Source of the DNA: Adiantum capillus-veneris
Lineage: Eukaryota; Streptophyta; Polypodiopsida; Polypodiales; Pteridaceae
Direction of reading: 5' to 3'
Length of the DNA: 64,000 nt
NCBI GenBank assembly: GCA_014529385.2
Contig: CM043966.1
Span: 42,445,537 to 42,509,536, forward strand
In this document: in pieces, positions 22,701 through 32,660 of the stretch
Layout: each line of letters opens with the position of its first letter
Numbering within the stretch: the stretch's first letter is position 1
Translations under genes and position numbers: made by a program
Notes under the pieces: generated by a model
What the model saw: the letters and a program-made list of their open reading frames with translations, nothing else
Told to the model about the DNA's origin: nothing
Databases searched by the model: none

Positions 22701-24108
22701 GGCTGATGGTAACATTGAGCGTCACAAGGCAAGGCTGGTCGCAAAGGGTTATGCACAGACGTATGGCATAGACTATGAGGAGACCTTTGCTCCAGTGGCA
22801 AAGATGACGACAGTGAGAGCTGTCATAGCAGTGGCTGCATCTAGAGGATGGATTATGCATCAAATGGATGTAAAGAATGCCTTCTTGAATGGTGAGTTGC
22901 AAGAGGAAGTGTATATGGATCAGCCACCTGGTTATGTCGATCCAGGTTACCCAGATTATGTATGCAGACTTCTCAAAGCTTTGTATGGTTTGAAGCAGGG
23001 CTCTAGAGCATGGTATGACAGGATTGCCAAGTATCTTGTCAGTATTGGTTTTAGGAGAGCTCATGCTGATCATTCACTCTATGTACGTGAGAGTGATGTG
23101 GGGATTGTGGTCATTACCATATATGTAGATGACCTTATTATTGTTGGTGACAATGCTATGGAGATTGACCATGTGAAGGGTCTTCTCAAACAGGAGTTTG
23201 AAATGAAAGATTTAGGCGAGTTGCGCTACTTTCTTGGCATTGAAGTGATCAGGACTCCAGAGGGTGTATGGCTATCACAGAGACAGTATGCTTTGGACAT
23301 GTTGTCAAAGTATGGTATGGCTGGTTGTAAGCCAATTTCTATTCCCTTGGATGTGAATGCAAAGCTGAGTGCAGAGAAGGGTGATGTTGTTGAGGATGTC
23401 AACATGTACAGGAAGATTGTGGGTAGTCTAATCTACTTGACTATCACGAGGCCAGACTTGAGCTACATGGTAGGCTTGGAGAGTCAGTTCATGCAGCTTC
23501 CGAGGAAGCCACATTTGGATGGAGTACGACACACACTTCGATATGTGCAAGGGACTCTTGACTACGCATTGTTCTATGCAGCAGATGCACCATTAGCATT
23601 GTATGGGTATACAGATGCAGATTGGGCAGGTAGCATTGTTGATAGGAGATCTACGAGTGGGTTCATGTTCTCTTTTGGGAGTGCTGCTGTTACTTGGAGC
23701 AGCAAAAAGCAGCCTATGGTTGCTTTATCGAGCACAAAGGCCGAGTACAGAGGTGCAGCAGTTGCGGCGTGCAAGGTAGCTTGGCTACGCACATTACTTG
23801 AGGACTTGGGAGTGCAGGTGGACCAGCAGATTTTCATCCATTGTGACAACCTCAGCAGCATGCAGTTGGCTAGGAACCCAGTGTTCCATGCCAGGACCAA
23901 ACACATAGAGGTCCATTACCACTACGTTCGAGAGCGAGTGTTGGCGGGCGACATCGACTTGGTCTACGTCAACACAGAGGAGCAGATAGCGGATATCTTT
24001 ACCAAGGCCCTCGGAGCTGAGAAGCTTCGACGTTTCCGGACTATGCCTGGACTCTGCGACATGCAGAGCTCGAGGGGGAGTGTTGAGATGTCGAGCTCTA
24101 CACCTTGA
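19759..24108 (+). CDS. Copia gag-pol polyprotein
   Basis: Single 1449-residue ORF. Gag occupies about residues 1-300 (NNYPAWKFRITNFLKGKGYW near the start), with an RGRGRGRG stretch and one CCHC zinc knuckle, CWTCGERGHMSRDC, at about 277. The aspartic protease motif VDSGASNHM is at about 342. The integrase has its HHCC region near 480-520 and a core beginning HTDVWGP near 543. Reverse transcriptase shows the catalytic YVDDLIIVG at about 1122, and RNase H shows GYTDADWAG near 1283. Order PR-INT-RT-RH defines Ty1/copia. No stop or frameshift is seen, so it could encode a functional polyprotein. The last codons lie in the 3' LTR. Confidence 0.97.
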   Translation: MSDGFSQIVTEKLEKNNYPAWKFRITNFLKGKGYWDYVEGDNEKEPEIPEANATAEQRKALRDWQQGQSKVMYWLSMSITNGMMGYLQDSETPAIAWKNLGRVFEVNTKARKLQLKSELNQVKRNNLSINDYALKIKSIIEALGSIKVSVEDDDIVRACLDGLGDEYVHFRSSMNTRDDIPVFQDLISMLILEEKNLDTSSSHGRNNSEQAFYSNSNRGRGRGRGRGPRGCRGQFLEGQSNQNNTGGRGNQSQGRGSQRGRGAGSSRQQHTPDSRECWTCGERGHMSRDCPKGKASRKREQGNYASTSRDADDSKNEHMFVMQHVMNTMTAENSTQDDVWYVDSGASNHMTSRGEWFRDMRKPDVSGYVQTGDDTAHPIAHVGDIPLNTKSGKSKYLADVLHVPNITKNLVSVGQMVEQGLQVRFNPNGCYVEDFQNGCKLITEGKCVGRMFTLNVDMPEVKAALFAQGTGVVADVDIWHKRIGHVNEQRLRSMQSKQIVKGLPKFKVDGMHKVCAACQFGKQSKGSFPHERNVCKKPLEVVHTDVWGPTDTASIHGCRYYVSFIDDHTRKVWVYFMRNKSEVFGHFQDFKVMIEKEIDMQIKTLRSDGGGEYFSNDFSDFLRMHGIHRQFTCRYTPHQNGVAERKNRHIAEVARALMNEKNMPHHFWAEAVNTAVYIMNRTPTAAVHDVTPEEKFTGTKPDLAHLKVFGCIAYVHVPDELRRKLDPKAEKCILVGYSLEQKGYRFYNPTTRELRVSRDVVFDEMSSWYSNAHGTIGADVKDDVVVQNVRPQSQVLSGPQESSSRGSVEKPWNGRLRTQVTPPTGTGNVSRKRKEKVDEPPFMVDASSGFSHVDMDSDGSEQSLDEEFGIPAVRTPGVRKVQEDSRGQRSDPGPRRSNRVRNPVQKLTYDGYLAHHQAYMAKVIQDVEPTCFEDAVGNVHWDDAMNEEMAALEANDTWELVLLPSGKKAIGCKWVYKTKHKADGNIERHKARLVAKGYAQTYGIDYEETFAPVAKMTTVRAVIAVAASRGWIMHQMDVKNAFLNGELQEEVYMDQPPGYVDPGYPDYVCRLLKALYGLKQGSRAWYDRIAKYLVSIGFRRAHADHSLYVRESDVGIVVITIYVDDLIIVGDNAMEIDHVKGLLKQEFEMKDLGELRYFLGIEVIRTPEGVWLSQRQYALDMLSKYGMAGCKPISIPLDVNAKLSAEKGDVVEDVNMYRKIVGSLIYLTITRPDLSYMVGLESQFMQLPRKPHLDGVRHTLRYVQGTLDYALFYAADAPLALYGYTDADWAGSIVDRRSTSGFMFSFGSAAVTWSSKKQPMVALSSTKAEYRGAAVAACKVAWLRTLLEDLGVQVDQQIFIHCDNLSSMQLARNPVFHARTKHIEVHYHYVRERVLAGDIDLVYVNTEEQIADIFTKALGAEKLRRFRTMPGLCDMQSSRGSVEMSSSTP
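24071..24080 (+). promoter_or_regulatory. Copia polypurine tract
   Basis: CGAGGGGGAG immediately upstream of the 3' LTR, the expected plus-strand priming site. Confidence 0.85.
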
Positions 24109-24402
24109 GCTGGCATCCACTACGGGTCTTGGCCGCTTACGGCATTTACTCACTGGCGCGTTAGGTGACCGACACGGAGGATCTCTGCCAGTGATTCTAC
24201 AGCTGGACTACACTTATAGTGCCAGCCTAGTACGCTTCTAGCGAGTTCACACTTAGTGACCGCATGTACATATGTGCTACTTTTCAGCTTTAGCACTAAG
24301 TCATTTTGTACTCTCTTTTCTGTGAAGAAGAAGAAGAAGCTTTCCATCTCTGTGTGCTTTGTGATTGTCTTGTGTAGCTATCTTGCATCCTCATTCTTTA
24401 CA
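24081..24402 (+). repeat. Copia 3' LTR
   Basis: 322 bp, same length as the 5' LTR, followed by TSD TCTAC at 24403-24407. The first 28 bases also encode the C-terminus of the polyprotein. Confidence 0.96.
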
Positions 24403-24407
24403 TCTAC

Positions 24408-25385
24408 CCCCCCAGCACCCCCCTTGCTTGCTTGGGGCGAGTTGTAGCTTTTACACATGTTTCAAGTTCATTGAACCCCTCTCCCCCCTAGCCAATCACA
24501 TGCAGCATGCATTCAAGTACATGGGCAGTCTTTGGACAAGTGTCCTCCTTACCCCTTAGAGAGAGAGAGAGCTTGAAAATATCTAGATATTTGTTGGATT
24601 GAACTAGAAGCTCATTGGACCCCTCTTTAGCCCAGCCAATAGCATTCAAGCACACCATGTGGTTAAGCATAGGAAACACATGTCAGACTCTCCCTATGCT
24701 TAGCCACATGGTGTGCTTGAATGCTATTGGCTGGGCTAAAGAGGGGTCCAATGAGCTTCTAGCTCCATCCAACAAATATCTAGATATTTTCAAGCTCTCT
24801 CTCTCTCTCTCTAAGGGGTAAGGAGGAAACTTGTCCAAAGACTACCCATGTACTTGAATGAATGATGCATGTGATTGGCTAGGGGGAGAGGGGTCCAATG
24901 AGCTGGAAGCATGTGGAAAGGCTAGAACTCAGCCCAAGCAAGCAAGGGGGGTGTTGGGGGGGGTATACACCACACACACACACACTCATTTTGTGGATTC
25001 TCACTTGGTGAAAGTAGAGGAACTCCACCTCCTTCTCCAAGCTTATGAGAAGTGAGAGCCTACACCAGCACTCTTGGCTATGGAATGCAAATCCAACCAA
25101 GTGCCATGCTTCAATGCTTAAGCTTGCCATCTTCCCCATTTTCATTACTATGCTATTATGTATGCTAGCAAGAAGAGTGATGATGAGTGAGGAACTATTT
25201 CCTTCTCCTATGGAATGTTTCTTCTTCCTCTTCCGTATCCTCATTCCTCGCTAGCTCTCTCCACCTTCGAAGGTATTTGAGGCCTTGGGACTGAGGCTTG
25301 GGATAGTTAATGCTTTCTACAAAGTTTATGTTATGCTTGTGATGCATGAAGCTTTCCATCTTCATTGCATCACCTAGGTTACAAG
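24408..25385 (+). mobile_element. Foldback element: left arm inner part, loop and right arm inner part
   Basis: The left arm resumes at 24408 and runs to 24673, a 19-nt loop follows (24674-24692), and the right arm mirrors it from 24693. The stem next to the loop is CCATGTGG(T/C)TAAGCATAGG against CCTATGCTTAGCCACATGG. Paired features include the CTCTCT/AGAGAG tract and a block reading AGCTTGAAAATATCTAGATA on the left and its complement on the right. The right arm is interrupted at 25385 by the gag-only retroelement and continues at 28552. Confidence 0.88.
25381..25385 (+). repeat. Gag-only element target site duplication, left copy
   Basis: ACAAG before the 5' LTR; matching ACAAG at 28547-28551 after the 3' LTR. 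The mirrored foldback arm carries the undisrupted site (CTTGT at about 18719-18723). Confidence 0.92.
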
Positions 25386-25696
25386 TGAAAGGTGGGCATG
25401 GGAACTCCTTCGATACCTAGTTCAATTTTTGATGTGACACATATTACATATATGTGTGTAGCATTTTGAAAAGGCACCTGGAGATATGAGCTGCCAGATA
25501 CTGGCTGTGAGACCTTTTTGTACATAAACCCTTCCTTTTGTATATGAATCATAACATATGCTGTAAATATATTGTATGTACACTATGGTCTATTGAGTGT
25601 GAGTCTCTCTCCTTTATTTCTCTCTCTCTACTGTGTATAGCCATGGTTTTTCCAAGCTTCAAGCCACCTTGAGCTTATTTTTATTCAAACCCAACA
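25386..25696 (+). repeat. Gag-only element 5' LTR (311 bp)
   Basis: TG..CA borders. Ends CTTATTTTTATTCAAACCC-AACA, then AC and the primer site. A short CT tract is present where the 3' LTR has a longer one. Confidence 0.9.
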
Positions 25697-27092
25697 ACTG
25701 TTATCAGAGCACCATGTTATGCTAGTTAGGCTTCTCTTTATGCATTTGTGTAATTAGAATTCCCTAATTATTATTTGTATTAGCTCAATAAACCCAATCC
25801 CTAATCGCCACTGGGCAAGATCATGCTCCACTACTCTTTGGCAATTAGGTGAAGGGGAACGGAACTCGCATTTTGCATTGGTTGTGTGTGCAATTTCTCA
25901 ATTAGTGTTTTGCATTAGCACCGTTCGGCTTTGATTTTTCATATATTTATTCCTTTGATTACTCTTTGTGCGAGTGTCTATTTGAAGTGTTACTCGTGTG
26001 TGGAAGCGGAACTCAACAAAATCTTTTCATTGAGCTATTAGTCTTTGCATTCAGGAGATCGTAAGATTATCGATTTGTTTGCAAAAGATTGAATGTTGTG
26101 GCTTATGTAAAAGCCCCTTCTACTTGTACAAAAGCAGCTCAGAATTGTGTGTGTGTGCTTGAAGGCATTTTGTTTGGTGAAGAAAAGGTCACAAGCCTTT
26201 ATCTTATGTGGGAAGACCCCCCCTTTAAGGCCGTTTTCTCTAACCTTTGGCTTGGGGTACACAGCTTTCATGTGACGGGTATAACTGCAATGGCCAGCCT
26301 ACTGTGCATCCCCTGTGAGTCGTGACCCCATGGTGCTCGACCTCGAAATCTCGGACTGCTGCCCTGCTTGCTCGATAGTTAACCCAAAGTCGCCTGCGGC
26401 TTATTGCCCGCTGAGTTGGTGCCTGATGGCCATTTGTCACCTACTGATTGCCTGCAGACGCTCCAACTAATCCCGCCTTTCCGCGGCCCTGGTTGGTGCC
26501 AAGTCCCCAAGCCCGGTTTCCCACTTGCAACCCTGTCATTGCGTCAACCCCATGTTTGTTTCCTGCGACACTAGCTGCATCACTGTCATTATTGGGTCAT
26601 TGACAAACCATCCTCGACAAGGGCACAAGGCGGCCCACATGAACATTGTTCACACAAAGCCAATCAAGGCCAAGCACGATTGCACGCTCACAACTCTAGT
26701 TAATTCTATATTTTCTTGTACCTTGCTCACAGCAAATTCAAAGCTTCAAGAAGAGTCAAAAACACATTTTTTAAGCCTCAAATGACAAAACATTCAAACA
26801 TTCAAGCTTGAGTTACTCAAGAGGGCAATCCTGCTAGCTGAAAGGAAGCTTTGCTAAGAAAAGTACCACATCAAGCTACGAACATTATTCTTGTATGAAT
26901 TCCAGTCGTCCTTTTTTGTTTCTTCAAGGCTTTAGTGAAGAGGAACTCCTCAGGAGAGAAGAGTGACTTCACAAATCAAAATTATTAAGCACTCGCACCT
27001 GCACTATTTTGTAAAATTGGGCAAGACACTGCCATAGAGAGAGTCTCTATTGATAAGACCAAGTCCCTGGTAGCTTTCACAAGTGTTTGCAC
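25697..27092 (+). other. Gag-only element leader
   Basis: Primer binding site at about 25699-25713, then untranslated leader. A GC-rich island at about 26330-26560 stands out against the AT-rich surroundings. No domain was recognised in it on either strand, and its origin is unknown. Confidence 0.5.
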
Positions 27093-27939
27093 CATGGAAG
27101 AGAAAGGACTCATAAAATTTAATGGGGAGGGTTTCCATACCTGGAAAACTAAGCTAAGGGATACTTAATGAAGAAAACATTATGGGCTGTAGTAAAAACA
27201 TCTCTCAGTGATCATAAAGGCACACAAACCAGGGCTTCTATTTCATTCAATCAAGAAAAAGATGAACAGGCACTTGGCATTATAATTACTGCACTCCATG
27301 ACAATTATGTACATTTTATAGATCAGTGCACACATGCACACGAGGCCTGGCGAGTTCTAGAAGAGAATTTTGGAGCTAAAGAGAAATGAAGTAAAGTTAG
27401 CTTGAAACGGCAACTTTACAAACTCACTATGCTCAAAGGGGAAGACATAGCCAGTTTGGTCAATAGGTTTAAAAGCATGATTACACAATTGACCTACATC
27501 CAATGCGAAGTCCTTCTTAATGCACTTCCATATTGTCACTATTCTTGAAGAAAAGGAGCCAACTCCAACACTTCAAGATGTGGTAAGTTCACTTCAGGCA
27601 CAAGAAAGGAAGCAGAAAAATCCACCTACACCGACAAATGGGGCTTGTACAACAAGAGAAGGTGAATCATCCATAGATTTCATATCATCTTCCAACGTCC
27701 AAAAATGCTATGACTGTGGTAAAATGGGCCATATAGCTAAAGACTTCTATATCAATAAATTTTGTAGCACTTGCGGAAAGAAGGGACATCCTACTTTTAG
27801 GTGCTATTCCAAAGTTCAAGATAGCAGCGGCAACAATAACAACAAAGGCAAGAAAGCAGTGAGAGGAGCAGCACATATAGTCCAAGAAGAAGAAACTGAG
27901 GATGAAGGGGAAGTTTCTTTCGTTACAGATGTACTTTGA
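27093..27939 (+). pseudogene. Copia-type gag, frameshifted
   Basis: Begins MEEKGLIKFNGEGFHTWK, then a 1-base shift near 27167, then the gag core (EQALGIIITALHDNYVHF, HEAWRVLEENFGA) and a stop at about 27388 followed by VSLKRQLYKLTMLKGEDIAS. Further downstream are two zinc knuckles, CYDCGKMGHIAKDF (final Cys replaced) and CSTCGKKGHPTFRC. UBN2/Retrotran_gag-type protein of a copia-like element. Frameshifts and a stop make it non-functional as it stands. Confidence 0.82.
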
Positions 27940-28035
27940 AGATCCGTTTCTACTCTCTCTAGTTCAAGGAGAGGTATTTTCATCCTGTGTGGATAGTTGG
28001 GTCTTCATTATGTATGACAGGGCCAAGCAGAGGGT

Positions 28036-28440
28036 TGAAAGGTGGGCATGGGAACTCCTTCGACACCTAGTTCAATTTTTTATGTGACACATATTACATA
28101 TATGTGTGTAGCCTTTTGAAAAGGCACCTGGAGATATGAGATGCCGGATACTTGCTGTGAGACCTTTTTGTACATAAACCCTTCCTTTTGTATATGAATC
28201 ATAACATATGCTGTAAATATATTATATGAAAGGTGGGCATGGGAACTCCTTTGACACCTAGTTCAATTTTTTATGTGACACATATTACATATATGTGTGT
28301 AGCCTTTTAAAAAGGCACCTGGAGATATGAGTTGTCGGATACTGGCTGTGAGACCTTTTTGTACATAAACCCTTCCTTTTGTATATGAATCATAACATAT
28401 GTTGTACATATAATGTATACACTATGGTCTATTGAGTGTG

Positions 28441-28482
<42 letters not shown>

Positions 28483-28546
28483 GTGTATAGCCATGGTTTT
28501 TCCAAGCTTCAAGCCACCTTGAGCTTATTGCCATTCAAACCCAACA
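28036..28546 (+). repeat. Gag-only element 3' LTR with internal tandem duplication
   Basis: The first 191 bp of the LTR (28036-28226) are followed by a complete LTR starting again TGAAAGGTGGGCATGGG at 28227. The (CT)n tract at about 28442-28479 is longer than in the 5' LTR. Unequal recombination or template switching during reverse transcription could explain the partial doubling. Confidence 0.88.
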
Positions 28547-28551
28547 ACAAG

Positions 28552-28707
28552 GAACACAAAGATTATATTGTACCAAGTCTCTCTTGATGGGAGAAACTAA
28601 AATACAAATGCCTATTGGAGGGGGGACCGGCTCCATATGAATCGGGCCCTCAACTGTTGTCATGTTCTCTCAACTCTCTCTCTTGCAAAAGTATTGTTCA
28701 TGCTAAG
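28552..28707 (+). mobile_element. Foldback element, right arm, middle part
   Basis: Continues the right arm after the gag-only element. It is the inverted copy of about 18553-18718 (shared ATGCCTATTGGAGGGGGGAC against GTCCCCCCTCCAATAGGCAT). It is interrupted at 28707 by the giant gypsy. Confidence 0.88.
28703..28707 (+). repeat. Giant gypsy target site duplication, left copy
   Basis: CTAAG here against CCAAG at 49111-49115, one C/T difference. The undisrupted mirror arm has the complement of CCAAG. Confidence 0.8.
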
Positions 28708-29620
28708 TGTTAGCAGCAGCAAGCTAACGTGGACACCATTTTTTGGAGTTATCCTTGTAAAAACAATTATTATTTTGATAAATCGAGAATATTGTAACTC
28801 CCGTTTTCTTGATAAACCTTATAATTAATGAGCCGGGGCTACAAGCTTCTAGATTGTATCAACCATTCAATTCCCAGCTTTGGTAGAATTCCAAATTATT
28901 ACTTTTGACCACCCAAAAACCTTGGTTAAGGTATAAAAGCCAATTTTTGTAAGTTTTTTATAAGTTTTGGATAAGAAATACACAGCGTGAGCTAACGGCG
29001 CTCACTTCTCTCCTTCTCGCACTTCCTACTCCCTCTCCGGTTGTCACATTGCGAATGCGTTTGTTGCATTGCAACCGCAGGTAAGAGCTCTACGCATTGA
29101 CGTAAGCCATTCACAATATTTCGTAGCTTTTGGCGTCGCCGACCCGCGGCTTAATTTTATCATAACTAGAAATTTATACTTTTAAAACAAAAACTAAGCA
29201 TAGGGTGGGTATTGGGGCATCATTGCTAAGCATTTAGATGCATGCATTTTGGATCGAAAACGACTAGGTCAAAAATCCACTGCTGTTAATAATGGTGATT
29301 TTGGAACTTGACCTAAAGTGGGGTTTGAGGCCATAGGCATGTGTGCTTAGGTCTTATAAACTTGTCATAGAAGTTTCGCTACGCTTGGATGTCATTTGCT
29401 GATTTTCTTGCCGATGAGAGATTGGCTTTTGGTGATTTCAGTCACTTGAGTGTAACTTAAGTTAGATGCGAGTTGTTAGTTGTTTTCCAAGAGATTGACA
29501 ACCTCTTATAGCCTCTATGTACTAGTCGAGTCAGCTTCATCCCATGGTTTGACAAATTAATCGTGGTTCTCGTTAATACTGCAATAAGATAGGATGGTGA
29601 GGTTAGACATGCATCCCACA
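28708..29620 (+). repeat. Giant gypsy 5' LTR (913 bp)
   Basis: Carries a TATA box (TATAAAA, 28932-28938) and, about 145 bp on, a strong splice donor CGCAG|GTAAGAGC (GT at 29081). The 3' LTR has TATGAAA at the corresponding place. About 15 substitutions by eye in the first 230 bp relative to the 3' LTR. Confidence 0.93.
28932..28938 (+). promoter_or_regulatory. Giant gypsy LTR TATA box
   Basis: TATAAAA in the 5' LTR. Changed to TATGAAA in the 3' LTR, consistent with decay of the 3' copy. Confidence 0.7.
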
Positions 29621-29622
29621 TT

Positions 29623-29640
29623 TGGCGCCGTTGCCGGGGA
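29623..29640 (+). promoter_or_regulatory. Giant gypsy primer binding site (tRNA-Asp)
   Basis: TGGCGCCGTTGCCGGGGA two bases after the LTR. Its complement is the 3' end of plant tRNA-Asp including CCA. Confidence 0.88.
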
Positions 29641-30028
29641 TCGAAAAGACCTAAACTAGGGAAAAATACGAGCATCTTGTGTAATTGCCTTTAACTTTCT
29701 CTAGGTTCACCTAGAGTAAAAATTTCTTTTTAGAAACCGCATAGCTTAAGATTGTCGTCTTTTGCTGTGTAGAGGTAGCTTGGAAGTGATCGTACTTGCT
29801 GAGTACCTTTAGGATTGTAGGATTATAGATTTAGATTAGGATTTGGAGAATGATTGGTAGACGAAACAAGTCTTAAGATCAAGATTCTGAAAAACATAAA
29901 AAACACAAGAAAACGAGTGTTTGTGGACACTCTCCACAACCCCATTGCATGAGAAACTAGGAGTAGGGTAAGTAGAATCCGAGGTGGATTTCATAGCATT
30001 GCTCTCTCTGAAAGAATTAAGTGTGAGT

Positions 30029-30409
30029 TTTTTTTTTTTCGACACACCAGAGGGCCCACAGGGGGAGGTGCTTATCCCTTCCAAATATTAGCCATGTTAC
30101 ATGGTCGGGCAAGGGCCGCGTACCATCGGGCAAGAGCCACGCGTAGGCATCACCATGGCCACCTAATTGATGCACCACATGCTGGGAACGACGGAGAGAA
30201 CTCGTAGCAACCAGCTAGGAACCTCCTCCTCGGGTGACCCACCCCAGGAGGAGGATGCACTCGAGTGTCCAAGGGCAAGAGCCCTAGCAACGTGAACACC
30301 AGGTGAGCACAAGGTGTCCCTCTAGAGTGTGACCCAACAGGGGATTTGAACCCACAACCCGTAGGTTGAGAGGCCAAAGCCTTACCGTTAGACCAACTCT
30401 TTGGGGACA
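30029..30409 (-). mobile_element. tRNA-derived SINE (about 381 bp)
   Basis: On the minus strand it starts CCCCAAAGAGTTGGTCTAAC. It has an A-box (TGGTCTAACGGTAAGG, about 30395-30380), a B-box (GGGTTCAAATCCC, 30353-30341), a long tRNA-unrelated body and a poly(A) tail (T run at 30029-30039). Flanks are 15-bp duplications GAATTAAGT(G/A)TGAGT at 30014-30028 and 30410-30424. Transcribed by RNA polymerase III and moved by LINE enzymes in known SINEs. Confidence 0.92.
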
Positions 30410-30710
30410 GAATTAAGTATGAGTTGTTATGTAAGGTTGCAGAATTTCAGGTCTACGGCTAGAAATAGCACGAAAAGACTCGAATTCACTCAATCCAACT
30501 AGGGAGTAAGCCTAAGAGTTGTCTGAACCAGTGGCTAAGCTCAAGGACACTTCGAGGTAAAAATTTCAAGAAGTTGACCAAAACTCAGATTATTTACTTT
30601 TTCTTGACTTTTTAGGCCAAACTAAGTTTTGACTTGATTCATAGGCTTGAAATACATCATAAAAGGACTGTCCTTGAGAAAATTTCAAAAAAGTGCTCAT
30701 TTCAAGCCTC

Positions 30711-31590
30711 AAGTTAATAATCGCGATTATTAACTTTTTGCTCTAATTTGGCCAAGGCTCATACCATTGACTCATTGCATGTGTACAAACAGCTTTTGTA
30801 AAGGCTCAAGAGATTTGGATCACTAACATGGCAAGAAAACTAAAGTTTGTACTGACTTTTTGAATCTTGAGTGTGAATAGAGGAAAAATTTATCCAAACT
30901 TGGTGAAAATAGATTCATAGGCTTATATTGATGTGATAAACATGTGCATATGCTCAGTTGACCAAAAACTTGCAAAAATTTGACAAAAGTAAATAATCAC
31001 GATTATTTACATCTGTCCTATTTTTGAACTTTTTTTACCAAGTTGGCATACCATTAGCTTTACCATGTTGTAATAAGCCCACAAACCAAATTTGGTAAGA
31101 TTTGGATCACTGGAGTGAAAACTGTGACAAAAATTGCAAAGTTAGTCTGCGGACAGATAATTGATGACCATTTGACCAAAAATTGTCCATACTTGATGAA
31201 AATTGGCTAGTGACCTCAACATAAGGTGCTTAATAGATCTGTGTCAAAGTTGGGACAAAAATTTATAAAAAATTGTCAAAAATAAATAATCACGATTATT
31301 TACATTTGCTTCAAAACTTGGTGATTTTGCAAATTTGAGTATTCAACAAGGTCAAGCACATCAATTGGACCCCACAAATCAATTTTGGTGAGATTTGGAC
31401 CACAAAAGTGAGACTTAAGCTAGATTCTCGAAATTAGAGTCTGCGGGGGACACGGAACAGTGGGTAAACTTGATTAAATTTTGTCCAAACTTATTGAAAC
31501 TTGCCCAAGCGCTTTAACAAGTTGTATACTTGCCAAACCCATCCAGAAAGTACAAAAAAGTGACAAAAGTAAATAGTCGCGATTATTTAC
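30711..31590 (+). repeat. Palindrome array in the giant gypsy leader
   Basis: Four dyads: 30711-30736 (26-bp perfect palindrome centred on TCGCGA), 30989-31010, 31283-31302 and 31569-31590. Shared core is AAATAATCGCGATTATTT, with one central change in the second and third. Centre-to-centre spacing is about 276, 293 and 287 bp, and the sequence between them is weakly similar (for example AAGCCCACAAACCAAATTTGG and GACCCCACAAATCAATTTTGG-type phrases). A half site lies near 30590. Confidence 0.9.
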
Positions 31591-31994
31591 TTCTGTTATC
31601 CAGAGACTTCAAATTTGACTTTTGGGCTTATATAGTGTTAGACCAGCATAAAATAAGGCCACTGGAAAATTTGGGTTCAATTGGATCAAAATTCGTACAG
31701 ATACACTCAGTTTACAGATTGTAGATTAAACCTTTGATTTTGCTAAGCTGAATCTGAAAGGAAAAATTTCGACTTCCATAGCACGAGTTGAAGTGAAATA
31801 TAGAGACCAATCACTGGAGTTCTCAAGAGCTTTATTGTCCTTATAGAAAAATAGCTAATTTGATAAATTTTGTACAGGAATCAGGTAGCAGACGAGGAAT
31901 TAGTGGCTTGACAAAAAGTTGCAATTGAATCAAGTGGACATTAACGACAAGTCAATCCTAGGTGAGTACTCTATCCAGGGCTTCATAAGTCTAT

Positions 31995-32660
31995 ATGAAC
32001 CTTAGATCCGGTCGTGTAATAGGAAATCAAGGCCTATTTGGAGAAAATACTAGTAGAGTATCCACTGAAGAAAGCGTAAATCAAGGCAATTCCTTACATA
32101 CAATTCCTGAAGAAGTCTTAGACACTTTCTCAGATTCAACATCCAAAATGTCTTCTTACTCGACTCACTCGAAAATCGGAACGACAATGCGCTACAAGCA
32201 TATACTCTCTTTTTACAAGACTAATCATCATGGAGTCCATGTTTACTTGGATCCTAACGAAGAGTATGCTATTCGCATTGATGATCATGGTATTGAGTTC
32301 GAAGAAGAAGTTAGGGCCAACAAGCAAGGAAAAATGTACATGGATCGAAACGGAACTCAATATGTACAGGTTGAAAATCCTGATGTGATAGACAAATGGG
32401 GATTAGAAGTAAACACTATAATCCCGGATATGTCGGCAAAAGAAGGACCACCAACTTTGGAATTCGAGGGATACGATCAAGTAGACTTGAAGCCCTTGAA
32501 ACTGCTTAGTACGAATAATCCTAGGATCGGAGTCTATTGTTGGGAAGATAGAAACATAAAAGATCTTTTGTGGACTTCTCATGCTAGGCCAGGACAATTA
32601 ACGGCCATGAAGATCATCTATATCTTCAAAATCGTGAGGGATCATCTGAGAGCAATGTGA
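31995..32660 (+). pseudogene. Giant gypsy gag, N-terminal part
   Basis: Starts MNLRSGRVIGNQGLFGENTS; 221 codons with no domain I recognise. It is continuous with the conserved gag core in another frame beginning about 32657, so a frameshift near 32650 is likely. Alternatively it is a separate small ORF ahead of gag, as some Tat-branch elements have. Confidence 0.6.

Larger units (their letters stand above)
19141..24402 (+). mobile_element. Intact Ty1/copia LTR retrotransposon (5.26 kb)
   Basis: Complete element: 322-bp LTRs (TG..CA), 5-bp TSD TCTAC, initiator-Met primer site directly after the 5' LTR, one uninterrupted gag-pol ORF of 1449 residues and a purine-rich tract CGAGGGGGAG directly before the 3' LTR. 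The LTRs differ at three positions by eye, which points to recent insertion. It sits in the left arm of the foldback element. I do not assign a named copia lineage. Confidence 0.96.
25386..28546 (+). mobile_element. Non-autonomous gag-only LTR retrotransposon (3.16 kb)
   Basis: LTRs start TGAAAGGTGGGCATGGG and end CCCAACA, flanked by TSD ACAAG. A Met-type primer site (TGTTATCAGAGCACC) follows the 5' LTR. The interior holds only a broken copia-type gag with two zinc knuckles; no protease, integrase or RT is present, so it must have relied on another element's enzymes. The 3' LTR carries a tandem duplication of its first 191 bp. It is inserted in the right arm of the foldback element. Confidence 0.9.
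29641..31994 (+). other. Giant gypsy long leader
   Basis: About 2.3 kb of untranslated leader between the primer site and the first ORF, containing a SINE (30029-30409) and four AT-rich ~22-bp palindromes near 30711, 30989, 31283 and 31569, in diverged repeats about 290 bp long. No coding region supported. Confidence 0.7.

Noticed and set aside
19210-24347. Identical 65-codon minus-strand ORFs at 19210-19407 and 24150-24347
   Set aside because: Both lie in the Copia LTRs and are identical because the LTRs are; antisense and without a domain.
18850-25254. Similar ~70-80-codon ORFs at 18850-19089 (minus) and 25045-25254 (plus)
   Set aside because: They are mirror copies in the foldback arms; similarity comes from the inverted repeat, with stops differing. 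No independent coding evidence.
30711-31590. Regular spaced palindromes as a CRISPR array
   Set aside because: Spacing is ~290 bp, units are AT-rich and inside a plant retroelement leader; not CRISPR architecture.
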